Part shown: in pieces, positions 1 through 7,328 of the stretch
Position numbering within the stretch: the first letter of the stretch is position 1
Layout of the letters: each line of letters begins with the position of its first letter
Assembly (NCBI GenBank): GCA_964412615.1
Contig: CAYPPK010000006.1
Span: 1 to 46,147, forward strand
Length of the DNA: 46,147 nt
Direction of reading: 5' to 3'
Source: CAYPPK01 sp964412615
Lineage (GTDB): Bacteria > Patescibacteriota > Minisyncoccia > Sungbacterales > HO2-52-23
Program-made: the position numbers and the translations under genes
Notes under the pieces: generated by a model
Database searches by the model: none
Told to the model about the DNA's origin: nothing
The model's input: the letters and a program-made list of their open reading frames with translations, nothing else

Positions 1-12
1 CCTTCGGAGCCT

Positions 13-53
13 GGGTTTTCAGAAAGCAAAGCAATTTGCTTTTTGAAATACCC
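13..53. repeat. Strong hairpin near the window start
   Basis: The stem pairs GGGT-TTTCA-G-AAAGCAAA (13-30) with TTTGCTTT-T-TGAAA-ACCC (35-53), one G-T wobble and one bulged T, around a GCAA tetraloop. Outer bases TTCGG (3-7) and CCGAA (65-69) can extend it. It lies about 40 nt downstream of the leftward tRNA-Pro and could end that transcript, but no T-run follows on the minus strand, so it is not a textbook intrinsic terminator. It could equally be a dispersed palindromic repeat. Confidence 0.55.
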
Positions 54-90
54 TTCGCTTCCTGCCGAACATAATTTGTCAATGAATATT

Positions 91-161
91 TCGGGACGCC
101 GGGAATCGAACCCGGTCTACACGCACCCGAAGCGTGTGTACTGCCGGTATACTACGTCCCG
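91..161 (-). tRNA. tRNA-Pro (anticodon CGG)
   Basis: Read on the minus strand, the acceptor CGGGACG (161-155) pairs with CGTCCCG (98-92) over 7 bp. The anticodon arm is CACGC-TTCGGGT-GCGTG, giving anticodon CGG, and the T arm contains the usual GGTTCGATTCC-type loop. The discriminator base is A and no 3' CCA is encoded, so the tail must be added by the CCA-adding enzyme encoded immediately upstream on the same strand. Confidence 0.93.
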
Positions 162-165
162 CTAC

Positions 166-1653
166 TTACTTCACGTAATACTTCGCTTTTATCTGGGAGA
201 CCCGTTCGTCTTCAGTCATCTCCACTTTGGATTCGGCTTCTTCAGCTATTTTTACCAATTCATCATCAGAAAGCTTGCCCAATTCGCGTACTCGCTTTTC
301 CAAATACTCGCGATTATTTTTTTTTGGATTATCTATGACTTCCTGCAAAAGCACCTCCAGCACATGGCCCACTTTGGGCCCCGGCTGGATCTCTAAAATT
401 TCCATCAAATCATCGCCGCGAATTTTCAGCATTTTTACCGTGGGCGCTTCCTCTTCCCGCAAAATTTTCTCCACCCGAAACTGGAAATGACGCAAACGAT
501 AGGGGAGGGCTTTAGGCACGCCCATACCCATGCGATCGCAAATGCGCAACTTAACCAGGTCATCCATGTTTTCCGCCCCGACGTGGCGAATCAAGCGGCG
601 GACCGAGGAATCGGTAATTCCTTCATCCGGATCATATTTGAAAAGATGCCAGCGAATTAACTTTGCTATTTTCTCAATAGTATCGCGCGGATAGTGCAGG
701 CGCTCCAGAATTTCTGCCGCCATTTTTGCGCCCACCACGTCATGGCCGTAAAAAGTCCATTCATTATTTTTTTTCGGCCCTTTGGTTCGCGGCTTGCCCA
801 CATCATGCAGCAAAGCCGCAATCCGCACCTCCAGAGGAAAATTCTGTTTTGCTCCGTATTCCAGCGCTTTGAGATTGTGTTCCCAGATCGTAAAAATCAG
901 CGGTCGATTTTCCACCCCAAGGCCTTCTTCCACCTCCGGCATAATATACTTTAAAAGTCCGAGCGTATGCAACAGCTCAATTCCTTCTTTGGCGCGTTCG
1001 GTAATAAACATTTTGTTAAGTTCATCCCGAATCCTTTCCCTGGCAATAAATTGAATGGTCCCGGCCAATTCCTGAATGGCCGCTCGTGTTTTTTCTTCAA
1101 TGACAAAATCCAACTGAATGGCCAGACGCGCCGCCCGCAGCATGCGCAAAGCATCCTCGCTAAATCTCGTTTTAGGGTCGCCAACCGCGCGGATTATTTT
1201 TTTCTTCAAGTCGGCTTGGCCGCCAAAAGGGTCAATCAGTTTTGGTAATTGAGAATTGGTAATTGGTAATTCCAGCGCGATTGCATTTACCGTGAAATCG
1301 CGTCTGGCTAAATCTTCTGCCAGAGTAGGCGCAAATCGCACTTCATCCGGATGGCGCTTGTCCGTATATTTGCCTTCGGCCCGATAAGTCGTAATTTCAA
1401 TTTCTTTTAGGGTGGGATCGGGAGCTTCAGTTTTAACCGTTACCGTTAAAAATTTATTTTCATAAAAACTTTCCGGAAATAAGTTAGTAATCTCCTCCGG
1501 TTTGGCATTGGTGGTAACATCCCAGTCCTTTGGCTTTTCTCCTTGCAATAAATCTCGCACGCTTCCGCCCACGATATATGCTCCAAAGCCGTTGTCCCGC
1601 AGTTTTTTCACGACTTTGCTGACTTCTTCAGGGATAGATTCCATTCTCTTCAT
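166..1653 (-). CDS. cca: CCA-adding tRNA nucleotidyltransferase with HD domain
   Basis: This cytoplasmic enzyme adds or repairs the 3' CCA of tRNAs. The class II nucleotidyltransferase head is clear: GGSVRD at residues 29-34 and the metal-binding DWD at 43-45. Next come the RRDFTVNAIA segment and the DALRMLRAAR region that follows the active site. A C-terminal HD domain (LLHDVGKP, then WTFYGHD) suggests added phosphohydrolase activity, as in many bacterial Cca proteins. The length of 495 aa is ordinary. None of the three tRNAs in the first 2.5 kb encodes CCA, so the enzyme is needed. An in-frame micro-repeat near 1243-1275 (reads TNSQLP) looks like a low-complexity insertion. The ATG at 1653 lies 2 nt after the predicted transcription start. 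Confidence 0.95.
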   Translation of the reverse strand: MKRMESIPEEVSKVVKKLRDNGFGAYIVGGSVRDLLQGEKPKDWDVTTNAKPEEITNLFPESFYENKFLTVTVKTEAPDPTLKEIEITTYRAEGKYTDKRHPDEVRFAPTLAEDLARRDFTVNAIALELPITNSQLPKLIDPFGGQADLKKKIIRAVGDPKTRFSEDALRMLRAARLAIQLDFVIEEKTRAAIQELAGTIQFIARERIRDELNKMFITERAKEGIELLHTLGLLKYIMPEVEEGLGVENRPLIFTIWEHNLKALEYGAKQNFPLEVRIAALLHDVGKPRTKGPKKNNEWTFYGHDVVGAKMAAEILERLHYPRDTIEKIAKLIRWHLFKYDPDEGITDSSVRRLIRHVGAENMDDLVKLRICDRMGMGVPKALPYRLRHFQFRVEKILREEEAPTVKMLKIRGDDLMEILEIQPGPKVGHVLEVLLQEVIDNPKKNNREYLEKRVRELGKLSDDELVKIAEEAESKVEMTEDERVSQIKAKYYVK

Positions 1654-1661
1654 CGCTTTTA

Positions 1662-1690
1662 AGTATACCTAAAATATTGATATTTTTCAA
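1662..1690 (-). promoter_or_regulatory. Promoter of cca, near-leaderless
   Basis: On the minus strand, TTGAAA (1690-1685) and TATACT (1667-1662) are separated by 17 nt. Transcription would begin near 1655, two bases before the ATG at 1653, and no Shine-Dalgarno sequence could be included. Confidence 0.65.
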
Positions 1691-1718
1691 TTTTTATGTT
1701 ACTTTTAGGATAATAATT

Positions 1719-1790
1719 GTCCCCGTGGTGAAACGGATATCACGCTTGCCTTCGAAGCAAGTATTGGGGGTTCGAATCCCTCCGGGGACG
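1719..1790 (+). tRNA. tRNA-Arg (anticodon TCG)
   Basis: The acceptor GTCCCCG (1719-1725) pairs with CGGGGAC (1783-1789). The anticodon arm CTTGC-CTTCGAA-GCAAG gives TCG. The T arm is GGGGGTTCGAATCCCTC-like. The discriminator is G and no CCA is encoded. Confidence 0.93.
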
Positions 1791-1955
1791 TGCTATAACC
1801 GCGACCTAAATTATGACGGTAAACAGCTTCAGCTGCATTTTTATCTTATCTAGGAGAGATTTTCAATTTTTCCACAGAAAAATCAATTGCTAAAAAAATC
1901 AGCAAGCAGTAATGTCTCACCAGCACGACACTTGTCTTCATGAAGGAGATGAAAA

Positions 1956-2195
1956 ATGGCAGAAATAAAAATAGAGGTGATTTTTGCCGCCGGTGTTCCC
2001 TTAGCTAAAGCTCTTTGGCTGATAGAAAAAACAGGAGGAAAAACGATTGGTTCTGCGCGTGAACCTCGTTTGCCCGGAGTACTGGAGGAAGCTATTTTTA
2101 TTGTCAAAATAAATTCTACCATAGAAGAGGCCAGAAAAAGATTTAGAAAACCGGGGGTTACTTGCGTGCGAGAAGACACCTTAAAAACCACCTGA
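1956..2195 (+). CDS. Small hypothetical protein, 79 aa
   Basis: I do not recognise a family. The protein starts MAEIKIEVIFAAGVPLAK and is a mixed, basic, soluble-looking 79 aa chain with no signal peptide or membrane segment. The start is well supported: AAGGAG at 1943-1948 sits 7 nt before the ATG, one of the few strong Shine-Dalgarno sequences in this window. A stem with a T-run follows the stop, so this looks like a monocistronic gene. It lies alone between tRNA-Arg and tRNA-Lys, a common site for acquired genes, though transfer is only a guess. Confidence 0.6.
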   Translation: MAEIKIEVIFAAGVPLAKALWLIEKTGGKTIGSAREPRLPGVLEEAIFIVKINSTIEEARKRFRKPGVTCVREDTLKTT

Positions 2196-2202
2196 CATTG
2201 AT

Positions 2203-2231
2203 AAGCCGTTGGGAAAAAATCACGGCTTTTT
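2203..2231 (+). terminator. Intrinsic terminator after the small gene
   Basis: AAGCCGT (2203-2209) pairs with ACGGCTT (2222-2228) and is followed by a T-run, 8 nt after the stop codon of the 79-aa gene. Confidence 0.7.
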
Positions 2232-2338
2232 CTGTTAAAAATCGGGCATTAAGCCCACTTTATACGCCGATTAATATTCTCCAGAACCCTGGACTCTTAA
2301 GCAAGAAAAAGATAAAATATGGGATAAACTAAAATTGC

Positions 2339-2410
2339 CCGCGCGTAGCTCAGTGGTAGAGCAGTTGCCTCTTAAGCAAACGGTCGCAGGTTCGAATCCT
2401 GCCGCGCGGA
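2339..2410 (+). tRNA. tRNA-Lys (anticodon CTT)
   Basis: The acceptor CCGCGCG (2339-2345) pairs with CGCGCGG (2403-2409). The loop CTCTTAA gives anticodon CTT, and the T stem GCAGG/CCTGC encloses TTCGAAT. The discriminator is A and no CCA is encoded. The outermost anticodon-stem pair appears mismatched (G-A). Confidence 0.92.
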
Positions 2411-2471
2411 TTCAAGAATTTAGAGCAAGGAACGTTCTTGCATTCCTTTGCTGGTTATTTATTATGAAGGC

Positions 2472-2720
2472 ATGGAAGTACCTATCGGAAAGGTAACGCA
2501 CTACTACGGAAAAGCAGGGGTCGCCGTAGTAACCCTTACCGCTGCGCTAAAGGTGGGAGACCGAATCAAGATAAAAAATCGCGACCGGGAGTGGGAACAG
2601 GAGGTTACCTCTATGGAAGTTGACCGCCAGCCGGTAAACGAAAGCGCGGCCGGTTCGGAGGTAGCACTCAAGGTAAGCGATAAGACGCACGAAGGAGCGT
2701 TGCTGATAATTGAAAAGTAG
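2472..2720 (+). CDS. EF-Tu domain 2-like beta-barrel protein
   Basis: This is a stand-alone protein of about 82 aa resembling translation-factor domain 2. The pattern IGKVTHYYGKAGVAVV, then LKVGDRIKI, then VTSMEVDRQPV, then GSEVALKV is that of the small elongation-factor-like proteins found in many bacteria and archaea. Its partner is unknown; such barrels usually contact RNA or a translation GTPase. The start is uncertain: ATG 2472 gives the family-like N-terminus MEVPIGKV, whereas an in-frame TTG at 2448 would add eight residues. It directly follows tRNA-Lys and could be cotranscribed with it. Confidence 0.75.
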   Translation: MEVPIGKVTHYYGKAGVAVVTLTAALKVGDRIKIKNRDREWEQEVTSMEVDRQPVNESAAGSEVALKVSDKTHEGALLIIEK

Positions 2721-2805
2721 AAACAGGGATAATAAACAAGAAAAGTTTTACTGTTTTTCGTTGTGCATGATACGGGCCTAAAAACGGCTTTTTTTGTTTA
2801 AGCGG

Positions 2806-2834
2806 TTGCACCCAAACGCTTTTTGTGCTATCAT
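2806..2834 (+). promoter_or_regulatory. rpsO promoter, leaderless
   Basis: TTGCAC (2806-2811), a 17-nt spacer and TATCAT (2829-2834) place transcription start at 2841, exactly the A of the rpsO ATG. Confidence 0.7.
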
Positions 2835-2840
2835 TAATAC

Positions 2841-3110
2841 ATGTCTCTGCCAACCAAAGACAAGTCAAAAGTAATAGAAAAATTCCGGGTTCACGATAAA
2901 GATACCGGCTCCACTGAAGTGCAGATCGCGGTTTTGACCGAGGAAATTAATTTGCTGACCGGGCATTTGAAGAAAAACCCCAAAGATAATCACTCCCGCA
3001 GGGGACTTTTAGGAATGGTAGCCAGACGTAAGAAATTGTTAGACTACCTAAAAGAATCAAATCTCAGAAAGTATAACAATGTGGTGAAAAAGTTAGGTTT
3101 AAAAAGATAA
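2841..3110 (+). CDS. rpsO: 30S ribosomal protein S15
   Basis: S15 binds the three-way junction of 16S rRNA early in small-subunit assembly. The 89-aa length is standard, and the motifs DKDTGSTEVQIA, LTGHLKKNPKDNHSRRGL and RRKKLLDYLK are diagnostic. The upstream promoter fits a leaderless message starting at the ATG, and no Shine-Dalgarno sequence is present. The order rpsO then pnp is conserved in many bacteria; here a NYN-domain gene stands between them. A long A/T palindrome begins 6 nt after the stop. Confidence 0.97.
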   Translation: MSLPTKDKSKVIEKFRVHDKDTGSTEVQIAVLTEEINLLTGHLKKNPKDNHSRRGLLGMVARRKKLLDYLKESNLRKYNNVVKKLGLKR

Positions 3111-3116
3111 AAATAA

Positions 3117-3150
3117 AAAGATAAAAGATAAAATTTTATCCTTTATCTTT
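3117..3150. repeat. 34-bp A/T palindrome of AAAGATAAA-type micro-repeats
   Basis: Bases 3117-3133 and 3134-3150 are reverse complements with a single A-C mismatch, built from GATAAA/TTTATC units. A further TTTATC unit follows at 3155-3162. It could act as a hairpin terminator or processing signal between rpsO and the NYN gene, or simply be a product of micro-repeat expansion. Confidence 0.6.
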
Positions 3151-3169
3151 AATCCTTTATCTTGACGCA

Positions 3170-3682
3170 GTGGCCGTAGTAAAACATAAAGCGCAGCGAG
3201 TGGCAATCCTAATAGACGTACAGAACCTTTACCATTCTGCCAAAAACTTATACAACTCGCGGGTAAACTTTAAGGAAGTCATAAAAGCCGCTGCGGCCGG
3301 CCGAGAGTTGGTACGCGCGATCGCCTATGTAATCCGCACTGAATCCGGCGAGGAAAAGCCTTTTTTGGAAGCTTTGACCAAAATGGGCATAGAAACCAAA
3401 TTGAAAGATTTGCAGATTTTCCCGGGCGGGATGAAAAAAGCCGATTGGGATGTGGGGTTGGCGATTGACGCTGTTCGCTTGTCCGAATCATATTTAAATG
3501 CGATTATTCTGGTATCTGGCGATGGCGACTTTGTGCCTTTGGTCGAATATCTAAAAGCCAAAGGCGTGCAGACGGAAGTAGTAGCTTTTGCCAGATCAAC
3601 CTCCCAGCGCCTGCAGGAGGCAGCCGAAGATTTTATTGATTTAGGCAGTGATCCGAAAAAATATCTTATGAGAATCAGATAA
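3170..3682 (+). CDS. NYN domain (LabA/DUF88-like) putative RNase
   Basis: This 170-aa protein belongs to the NYN/PIN-like nuclease fold. An acidic residue follows the first strand (AILIDVQNLY), a central acidic pair sits in the DWDVGLAIDAV segment, and the SGDGDF motif is the third acidic cluster. Together these are the expected metal-binding aspartates. The C-terminal SQRLQEAAEDFIDL helix is also typical. The gene uses a GTG start at 3170. It sits between rpsO and pnp, so a role in RNA processing beside PNPase is reasonable but inferred. No Shine-Dalgarno sequence is visible. Confidence 0.88.
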   Translation: MAVVKHKAQRVAILIDVQNLYHSAKNLYNSRVNFKEVIKAAAAGRELVRAIAYVIRTESGEEKPFLEALTKMGIETKLKDLQIFPGGMKKADWDVGLAIDAVRLSESYLNAIILVSGDGDFVPLVEYLKAKGVQTEVVAFARSTSQRLQEAAEDFIDLGSDPKKYLMRIR

Positions 3683-3710
3683 ATAATTTTAGAGCAGCGA
3701 GAAGAAGCGG

Positions 3711-3817
3711 CGAAGAGAAGGGGAAAAGATACATCATTCATCTTTGCGCAGGAAAAATCGTGCCCAGAGACGAATGATTTCGCGTATCAGCCCCTCTTCG
3801 GGCGATTCCGCTGCCCG
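3711..3817 (+). promoter_or_regulatory. Structured pnp leader
   Basis: Before the pnp GTG, CGAAGAG (3711-3717) can pair with CTCTTCG (3794-3800), and GGG 3721-3723 with CCC 3791-3793. Inside this, ATCATTC (3733-3739) pairs with GAATGAT (3772-3778). CGGGC (3799-3803) can alternatively pair with GCCCG (3813-3817). A folded pnp leader is the basis of autoregulation by RNase III and PNPase in enterobacteria. The same control here is inference. Confidence 0.45.
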
Positions 3818-3823
3818 TAATTC

Positions 3824-6007
3824 GTGGATAAAAAAAATTATTCCTATACTTTAGGAGAAAAAACCTTTCAGATTGAATTAAATAATTGGGCCGAACAAGC
3901 TTCCGGTTCAGTTTTAGTGCGTCTGGGAGACACCATGGTTTTGGCTACGGCGGTCATGAGCCCTTATCCTCGCGAAGGAGGAGATTTTTTCCCTTTAACC
4001 GTAGACTACGAAGAGCGCTTTTCAGCCGCGGGGAAAATTTTGGGATCCCGTTTTATCAAAAGGGAAACCCGACCGTCAGAGGAAGCAATTCTGGCCATGC
4101 GCCTGATTGATCGCACCATCCGTCCGCGTTTTGATTTGCGCATGCGCAACGAAGTGCAAATAGTGGTTACCGCCCTTTCCATTGATGATGACAATGACCC
4201 TGATATTCCGGCGTTGCTGGCTACTTCTTTGGCGCTTTCTCTTTCCGATATTCCTTGGAACGGGCCGGTTGCCGGAGTGCGGGTAGGACGGGTGGAAGGA
4301 AAATTTATCGCCAACCCCACTTATGCCCAAAGGGAAATAAGCGACCTGGATGTGGCGGTTTCCGGAACAGGCGAGCGGATTAACATGCTGGAAGCCGGAG
4401 CCAAAGAACTCTCGGAGGAAGATTTTGCCCAAGCGGTAGAATGGGGACATGTCCTGGTGCGGGAGCTGATTTCTTTCCAGAAAAAAATAATTGCCGAAAA
4501 TCCCAAAGAAAAAATCACGGTTGCTCTCACTCAAATTCCAGATGAATTAAGAACTCTGCTTAAAAAAGATTTCTCGGACAAGATTGAGGAGGCAACTTAC
4601 CAAAAAGATAAAATAATCAGGAATAAAAAGACGACGGAAGTAAAAAAAGAATGGCTGGCCTATGCTTATGAAAAACATCCTGAAATTTTCCAGAAAAATG
4701 CCGCCGAATATGCATTTGACGAGGAAATAAATGAAATCGTGCATCGGCGGATTATAGAAAAAGGCGAGCGACCGGACGGCAGAAAACCGGATGAACTGCG
4801 CCCTCTTTACGCCTCAGTATCAGTGTTGCCGCGAGTTCACGGCTCGGGGTTATTTATGCGCGGAGAAACTCATGCGTTGGCTACCCTAACCCTGGGAGCT
4901 CCGGGAGACGTGCAGATCGTGGAAGGCATGGAAATCCGCACCAAAAAACGCTTTCTTATGCATTATAATTTTCCGCCTTATTCGGTGGGAGAAACCAAGC
5001 CCATGCGCGGTCCGGGCAGAAGAGAAATAGGCCACGGAGCTTTGGCGGGGAAAGCGCTGCTGCCCATGATTCCGGAAAAAGAAGAATTTCCTTACACTAT
5101 CCGGGTAGTTTCTGAGGTTTTGTCCTCCAACGGTTCAACCTCTATGGCCTCGGTCTGCGGAGCCACTTTGGCATTGCTGGATGCCGGAGTGCCGCTTAAA
5201 AAACCGGTCGCGGGTGCTGCCATGGGCCTTATGTTAAGCGAAAAAGGAGAATACAAAGTGCTGACGGATCTGGCCGGACAAGAAGATCATCACGGAGATA
5301 TGGATTTTAAAGTTGCCGGAACCAGAGACGGCATTACGGCGGTTCAGCTTGATGTAAAAATAGAAGGAATTACTCTGCCCATGGTGCGTGATACCCTGAA
5401 GCAAGCGCATGCCGCCCGGATGAAAATTTTAGACGTGATGCAGCAAGTTATTGCCGAACCACGGCCGGAACTATCGCCTTGGGCGCCGCGCATCAGCATT
5501 ATTAAAATAAACCCGGAGAAAATTGGCGCGCTTATTGGCCCAGGCGGAAAAGTTATCAATGATATCATCGCCCAGACCGGAACCGAAATTGACATTGAAG
5601 ATGACGGCACGGTGTTTATAACTGCCGTCAAGGACGAGGAAATGAAAAAGGCCCTGGCTTTAGTCAAGCAGGTTACCCGCGAGCTGAAGCCCGGAGAATT
5701 GTTGGAGGGAAAGGTAACCAGGATTCTGGATTTTGGCGCCATGGTAGAGGTAGGACCGAGACAAGACGGCTTAATTCACGTTTCCGAGCTTGCCCCGTGG
5801 CGGGTGGAGAGAGTTACTGATATAGTTAAAGTGGGAGATATCGTGCCGGTAAAAATAAAAAATATAGACGAGCAAGGAAGAATAAATTTATCTCTCAAGG
5901 ACGTGCCGGGCCGTTACAGTGAAGAAGAAGTAAAAAAGGGCCGGGAGGAAAGGGAACGAATGGGTCCAAGAGACGAAGGAAGACGTTCGGGCCATTGGAA
6001 AAAATAA
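3824..6007 (+). CDS. pnp: Polyribonucleotide nucleotidyltransferase (PNPase)
   Basis: PNPase degrades RNA phosphorolytically from the 3' end and is a core of bacterial degradosomes. All domains are present in 727 aa: an N-terminal RNase PH copy (LVRLGDTMVLATAVMS), the helical linker, and the catalytic second RNase PH copy (RPDGRKPDELRPL, then the MDFKVAGT segment with its catalytic aspartate). A KH domain (IGPGGKVINDI) and an S1 domain (GKVTRILDFGAMVEV) follow, with a short charged tail. The start is GTG at 3824 with no obvious Shine-Dalgarno sequence. The leader upstream is strongly folded. Confidence 0.97.
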   Translation: MDKKNYSYTLGEKTFQIELNNWAEQASGSVLVRLGDTMVLATAVMSPYPREGGDFFPLTVDYEERFSAAGKILGSRFIKRETRPSEEAILAMRLIDRTIRPRFDLRMRNEVQIVVTALSIDDDNDPDIPALLATSLALSLSDIPWNGPVAGVRVGRVEGKFIANPTYAQREISDLDVAVSGTGERINMLEAGAKELSEEDFAQAVEWGHVLVRELISFQKKIIAENPKEKITVALTQIPDELRTLLKKDFSDKIEEATYQKDKIIRNKKTTEVKKEWLAYAYEKHPEIFQKNAAEYAFDEEINEIVHRRIIEKGERPDGRKPDELRPLYASVSVLPRVHGSGLFMRGETHALATLTLGAPGDVQIVEGMEIRTKKRFLMHYNFPPYSVGETKPMRGPGRREIGHGALAGKALLPMIPEKEEFPYTIRVVSEVLSSNGSTSMASVCGATLALLDAGVPLKKPVAGAAMGLMLSEKGEYKVLTDLAGQEDHHGDMDFKVAGTRDGITAVQLDVKIEGITLPMVRDTLKQAHAARMKILDVMQQVIAEPRPELSPWAPRISIIKINPEKIGALIGPGGKVINDIIAQTGTEIDIEDDGTVFITAVKDEEMKKALALVKQVTRELKPGELLEGKVTRILDFGAMVEVGPRQDGLIHVSELAPWRVERVTDIVKVGDIVPVKIKNIDEQGRINLSLKDVPGRYSEEEVKKGREERERMGPRDEGRRSGHWKK

Positions 6008-6028
6008 CTTACTAAATAACTAAATTTA

Positions 6029-6898
6029 ATGGCCGAGCCGCTTACTAACAAAGAAAATAATCTGGAAGAGAACAAAGAGCGTAAGCCGGGTATTCGGACC
6101 ATGAAGACGGATGTTCAAGAACTTTTCCGCAATACCAAACCCGGTTTATTGGATTTGGTCGGGCAGGAAGTAAAAACTTCTCTTAAAACCGAATCCAGTT
6201 CAAAAAAAAGAACCAACCTCTTAACATTTGCCTTGGTGATTGGGGCTCTTTTGGCTATTGGAGGCCTGGCCTATGTTTTTTTGAGTCCGGCAGTAGTGCC
6301 TACCGAAGTAAAAAAAGTTGCGCCACCCCTGCCTTTATTTGCTACAGAATCTTCCCGAACCTTAAGCGTTGCTCCGCAGGAACGCGATCTTTTTTGGTCT
6401 TTAATGCAAGATTCCTATAAAGAAACAGAACGCTCCGGTACGGTCAAGCGTTTGCTGATCAAACTTACTAATGGACCGCAGGAGCGTTACGCTACCATGG
6501 CAGACCTGGCCGAATTTTACCGTATGACGCCGCCCAAAGCGTTTTTCGACCGGGTAAACACCCCCATTATGCCATTTATCTACACCGGCCAGGAAGGCAA
6601 TCGCTTTGGTTTAGTGGCAAAAACCACAGATTTAGACCGCACTTTTCTAGATATGTTCAACTGGGAAGCCACTCTGTTGGCAGATTTTCTTCCCCTCTTT
6701 TTTGACCAAAAACCGGAAGCGGTTATAACCCCTTTTGAAGATCGAACTTTTCGCAACATTGATTGGCGTTACCAAAAACTTTCTTCCCAAAAAGACATAG
6801 GCATTGGTTATGCTCTTTTTCCTGCTAAAAACCTGCTTATAATAACCACCAGCAAAGAAAGCATGGAAACCGTTATCAGCCGTTTGTTTACCCAGTAA
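6029..6898 (+). CDS. Single-pass membrane protein of unknown function
   Basis: No family recognised. The 289-aa protein has a charged cytoplasmic N-terminus of about 62 residues containing a KPGLLDLVGQE stretch, one membrane helix (about 64-87) and an extracytoplasmic domain of about 200 residues ending in a hydrophobic strand-rich segment. By charge the N-terminus should be inside. It follows pnp by 22 nt and precedes the DksA-like gene by about 40 nt, so it is probably cotranscribed with pnp. Confidence 0.7.
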   Translation: MAEPLTNKENNLEENKERKPGIRTMKTDVQELFRNTKPGLLDLVGQEVKTSLKTESSSKKRTNLLTFALVIGALLAIGGLAYVFLSPAVVPTEVKKVAPPLPLFATESSRTLSVAPQERDLFWSLMQDSYKETERSGTVKRLLIKLTNGPQERYATMADLAEFYRMTPPKAFFDRVNTPIMPFIYTGQEGNRFGLVAKTTDLDRTFLDMFNWEATLLADFLPLFFDQKPEAVITPFEDRTFRNIDWRYQKLSSQKDIGIGYALFPAKNLLIITTSKESMETVISRLFTQ

Positions 6899-6937
6899 CT
6901 TTGACTAGCTTCAATAAAAATATTAAAGTAAGTGATC

Positions 6938-7324
6938 ATGCCTAACACTTTTGTCGAAGAACAGAAAAAGGCACTAGAAGAGGAACACGATCGGCTGGTG
7001 GAAGAATTAAAATCCTTTGCCCGTCCCGATCCGCGCATGAAGGACGACTGGGATGCCCAATTCCCACAATTTGGGACAGAAGAAGGAAGCGGACCGGCTT
7101 CCCACGATGCTTTGGAACAAGCAGGAGATGAAGTGGAAGAATACGAAACCAGAATTGAAGCCGAACACTCCTTGGAATCCCGGCTTTTGGAAGTTAACAA
7201 GGCTTTGTCCAGAATAAAAGAGGGAAATTATGGAATTTGCCTGGCCTGCAAAAAAGAAATTTCCCCCGAACGGCTTAAGGCCAACCCAGCGGCCGAATTT
7301 CATACAGAACATACGCCTAAATGA
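6938..7324 (+). CDS. DksA/TraR-family zinc protein with a Cys2-His2 site
   Basis: This protein of about 128 aa has the long charged coiled coil (LEEEHDRLVEEL to about residue 100) followed by the family knuckle GNYGICLACKKEISPERLKA. The first zinc pair is the usual CxxC, but the second pair, normally CxxC, is HTEH, keeping the two-residue spacing. DksA/TraR proteins bind RNA polymerase through its secondary channel; whether this one does is unknown. ATG 6938 is chosen, with GTG 6932 as an alternative. The comM start follows the stop by 4 nt. Confidence 0.85.
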   Translation: MPNTFVEEQKKALEEEHDRLVEELKSFARPDPRMKDDWDAQFPQFGTEEGSGPASHDALEQAGDEVEEYETRIEAEHSLESRLLEVNKALSRIKEGNYGICLACKKEISPERLKANPAAEFHTEHTPK

Positions 7325-7328
7325 TCAT

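Noticed and set aside
43..396. Open frame of 117 codons across the first tRNA on the plus strand
   Set aside because: It runs antisense through tRNA-Pro and the end of cca, with no ribosome-binding site or plausible protein features.
3117..3162. Possible short CRISPR-like repeat array
   Set aside because: The units are 6-10 bp A/T micro-repeats with no spacers, and no cas genes are present.
7230..7328. Longer N-terminus of ComM
   Set aside because: It would overlap the DksA-like gene in another frame; ATG 7329 matches the family N-terminus.
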